Shown here one piece after another: positions 5,143 through 5,471 of a stretch of DNA of 5,471 nt; position 1 is the stretch's first letter, and every line of letters starts with the position of its first letter. Under the pieces are notes generated by a model, which saw nothing but the letters and a program-made list of their open reading frames with translations, did not search any database and was not told the DNA's origin. Location of the stretch: contig JAFGSU010000476.1 in assembly GCA_016934435.1 (NCBI GenBank), positions 1-5,471 on the forward strand. Direction: 5' to 3'. The DNA comes from Candidatus Zhuqueibacterota bacterium (lineage in GTDB: Bacteria > Zhuqueibacterota > Zhuqueibacteria > Residuimicrobiales > Residuimicrobiaceae). Made by a program: the position numbers and the translations under genes.

Positions 5143-5471
5143 CTATTCAAATCGCCCCAATTTAAACACTTCATCCGGCGATTTGCGGTCCGACGGTTTT
5201 TCCCGCTTTTGCAAATCTTCGGGCAACTGCGCCGTATCGCCGTAATAGCCCACGGCAATGGCAGCGATGATCTCATATTCCTCCTCGGGTACTCGCAGGA
5301 CTTTGTAGGCTTCTTCCCGGTTAAATCCGGCCATGGCGTGGGCGTAGAGTCCTAACTTTCTCGCCTGCAGGGCCAGCGACATCCAGGCGGCGCCGGCATC
5401 AAACTTGGCCCATTCGTTGACGCGCCCCGATTTGGGCCAGATACGACGGCACAGCACATACAGCAACACCG
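5143..5471 (-). CDS. Nitroreductase family protein, C-terminal part
   Basis: The C-terminal 108 or so residues of an FMN-dependent nitroreductase-family oxidoreductase; the start lies beyond the window's right edge. These enzymes use NAD(P)H to reduce nitro groups, quinones or other acceptors in the cytosol. The segment starts at LLYVLCRR, a strand that in full-length members precedes the helix FDAGAAWMSLALQARKLGL. Next come HAMAGFNREEAYKVLRVP, then YEIIAAIAVGYYGD, which normally borders the flavin site. LPEDLQKREKPSDRKSPDEV and a final LGRFE match the usual ending of the family. Its TAG stop is 3 nt ahead of the MFS exporter's ATG, making this the first visible gene of a - strand operon. The operon promoter is outside the window. 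Which substrate it reduces cannot be told; the adjacent exporter and permease hint at a small organic compound. Confidence 0.9.
   Translation of the reverse strand, partial: VLLYVLCRRIWPKSGRVNEWAKFDAGAAWMSLALQARKLGLYAHAMAGFNREEAYKVLRVPEEEYEIIAAIAVGYYGDTAQLPEDLQKREKPSDRKSPDEVFKLGRFE

Noticed and set aside
3683..5355. Several + strand open frames across the MFS exporter and nitroreductase genes
   Set aside because: They are shadows of well-supported - strand genes, with biased compositions and no ribosome sites.

Overview
The window looks like an ordinary bacterial chromosome segment of moderate GC with short intergenic gaps. It holds two gene blocks that converge on a decayed centre. Lineage cannot be fixed from 5.5 kb. 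Clear Shine-Dalgarno sequences precede several genes, which argues against typical Bacteroidota. However, the remnant of a secreted beta-helix/dockerin-like protein and a possible TAnnTTTG-type promoter would suit an FCB-group or neighbouring lineage. That placement is inference and weak.

Left block (+ strand, 1-1789): an AT-rich leader (1-123) with a possible promoter precedes four small genes in one direction. They are an extremely acidic, tryptophan-repeat protein of unknown function (124-453), a Nudix hydrolase (462-941), a single-domain STAS anti-sigma-factor antagonist (1026-1376) and an FmdB-type zinc-ribbon protein (1406-1789). The 8-nt gap between the first two and the 29-nt gap between the last two suggest co-transcription. 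The 84-nt gap before the STAS gene may or may not hold a second promoter.

Centre (1790-2755): I see no intact gene. Directly after the FmdB stop lies the tail of a secreted protein, with beta-helix-like sequence in one frame and a two-loop dockerin/EF-hand-like domain in another (about 1792-2090). Facing it on the - strand is a decayed beta-lactamase-family serine hydrolase (about 2269-2755). It keeps the SxxK motif, but in-frame stops and a frameshift interrupt it. The stretch between them is AT-rich and mostly unassigned.

Right block (- strand, 2756-5471): in transcription order these are the C-terminal part of a nitroreductase (runs off the window edge), a DHA2-type MFS exporter and an AEC-family (auxin efflux carrier-like) permease. 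Gaps of 3 nt and 23 nt indicate an operon joining a flavin reductase with two different carriers, plausibly for reductive modification and transport of a small organic compound.

I found no RNA gene, CRISPR array, insertion sequence or clear novel defence or mobile system. The most unusual items are the acidic Trp-repeat protein next to the Nudix gene and the two facing gene remnants.
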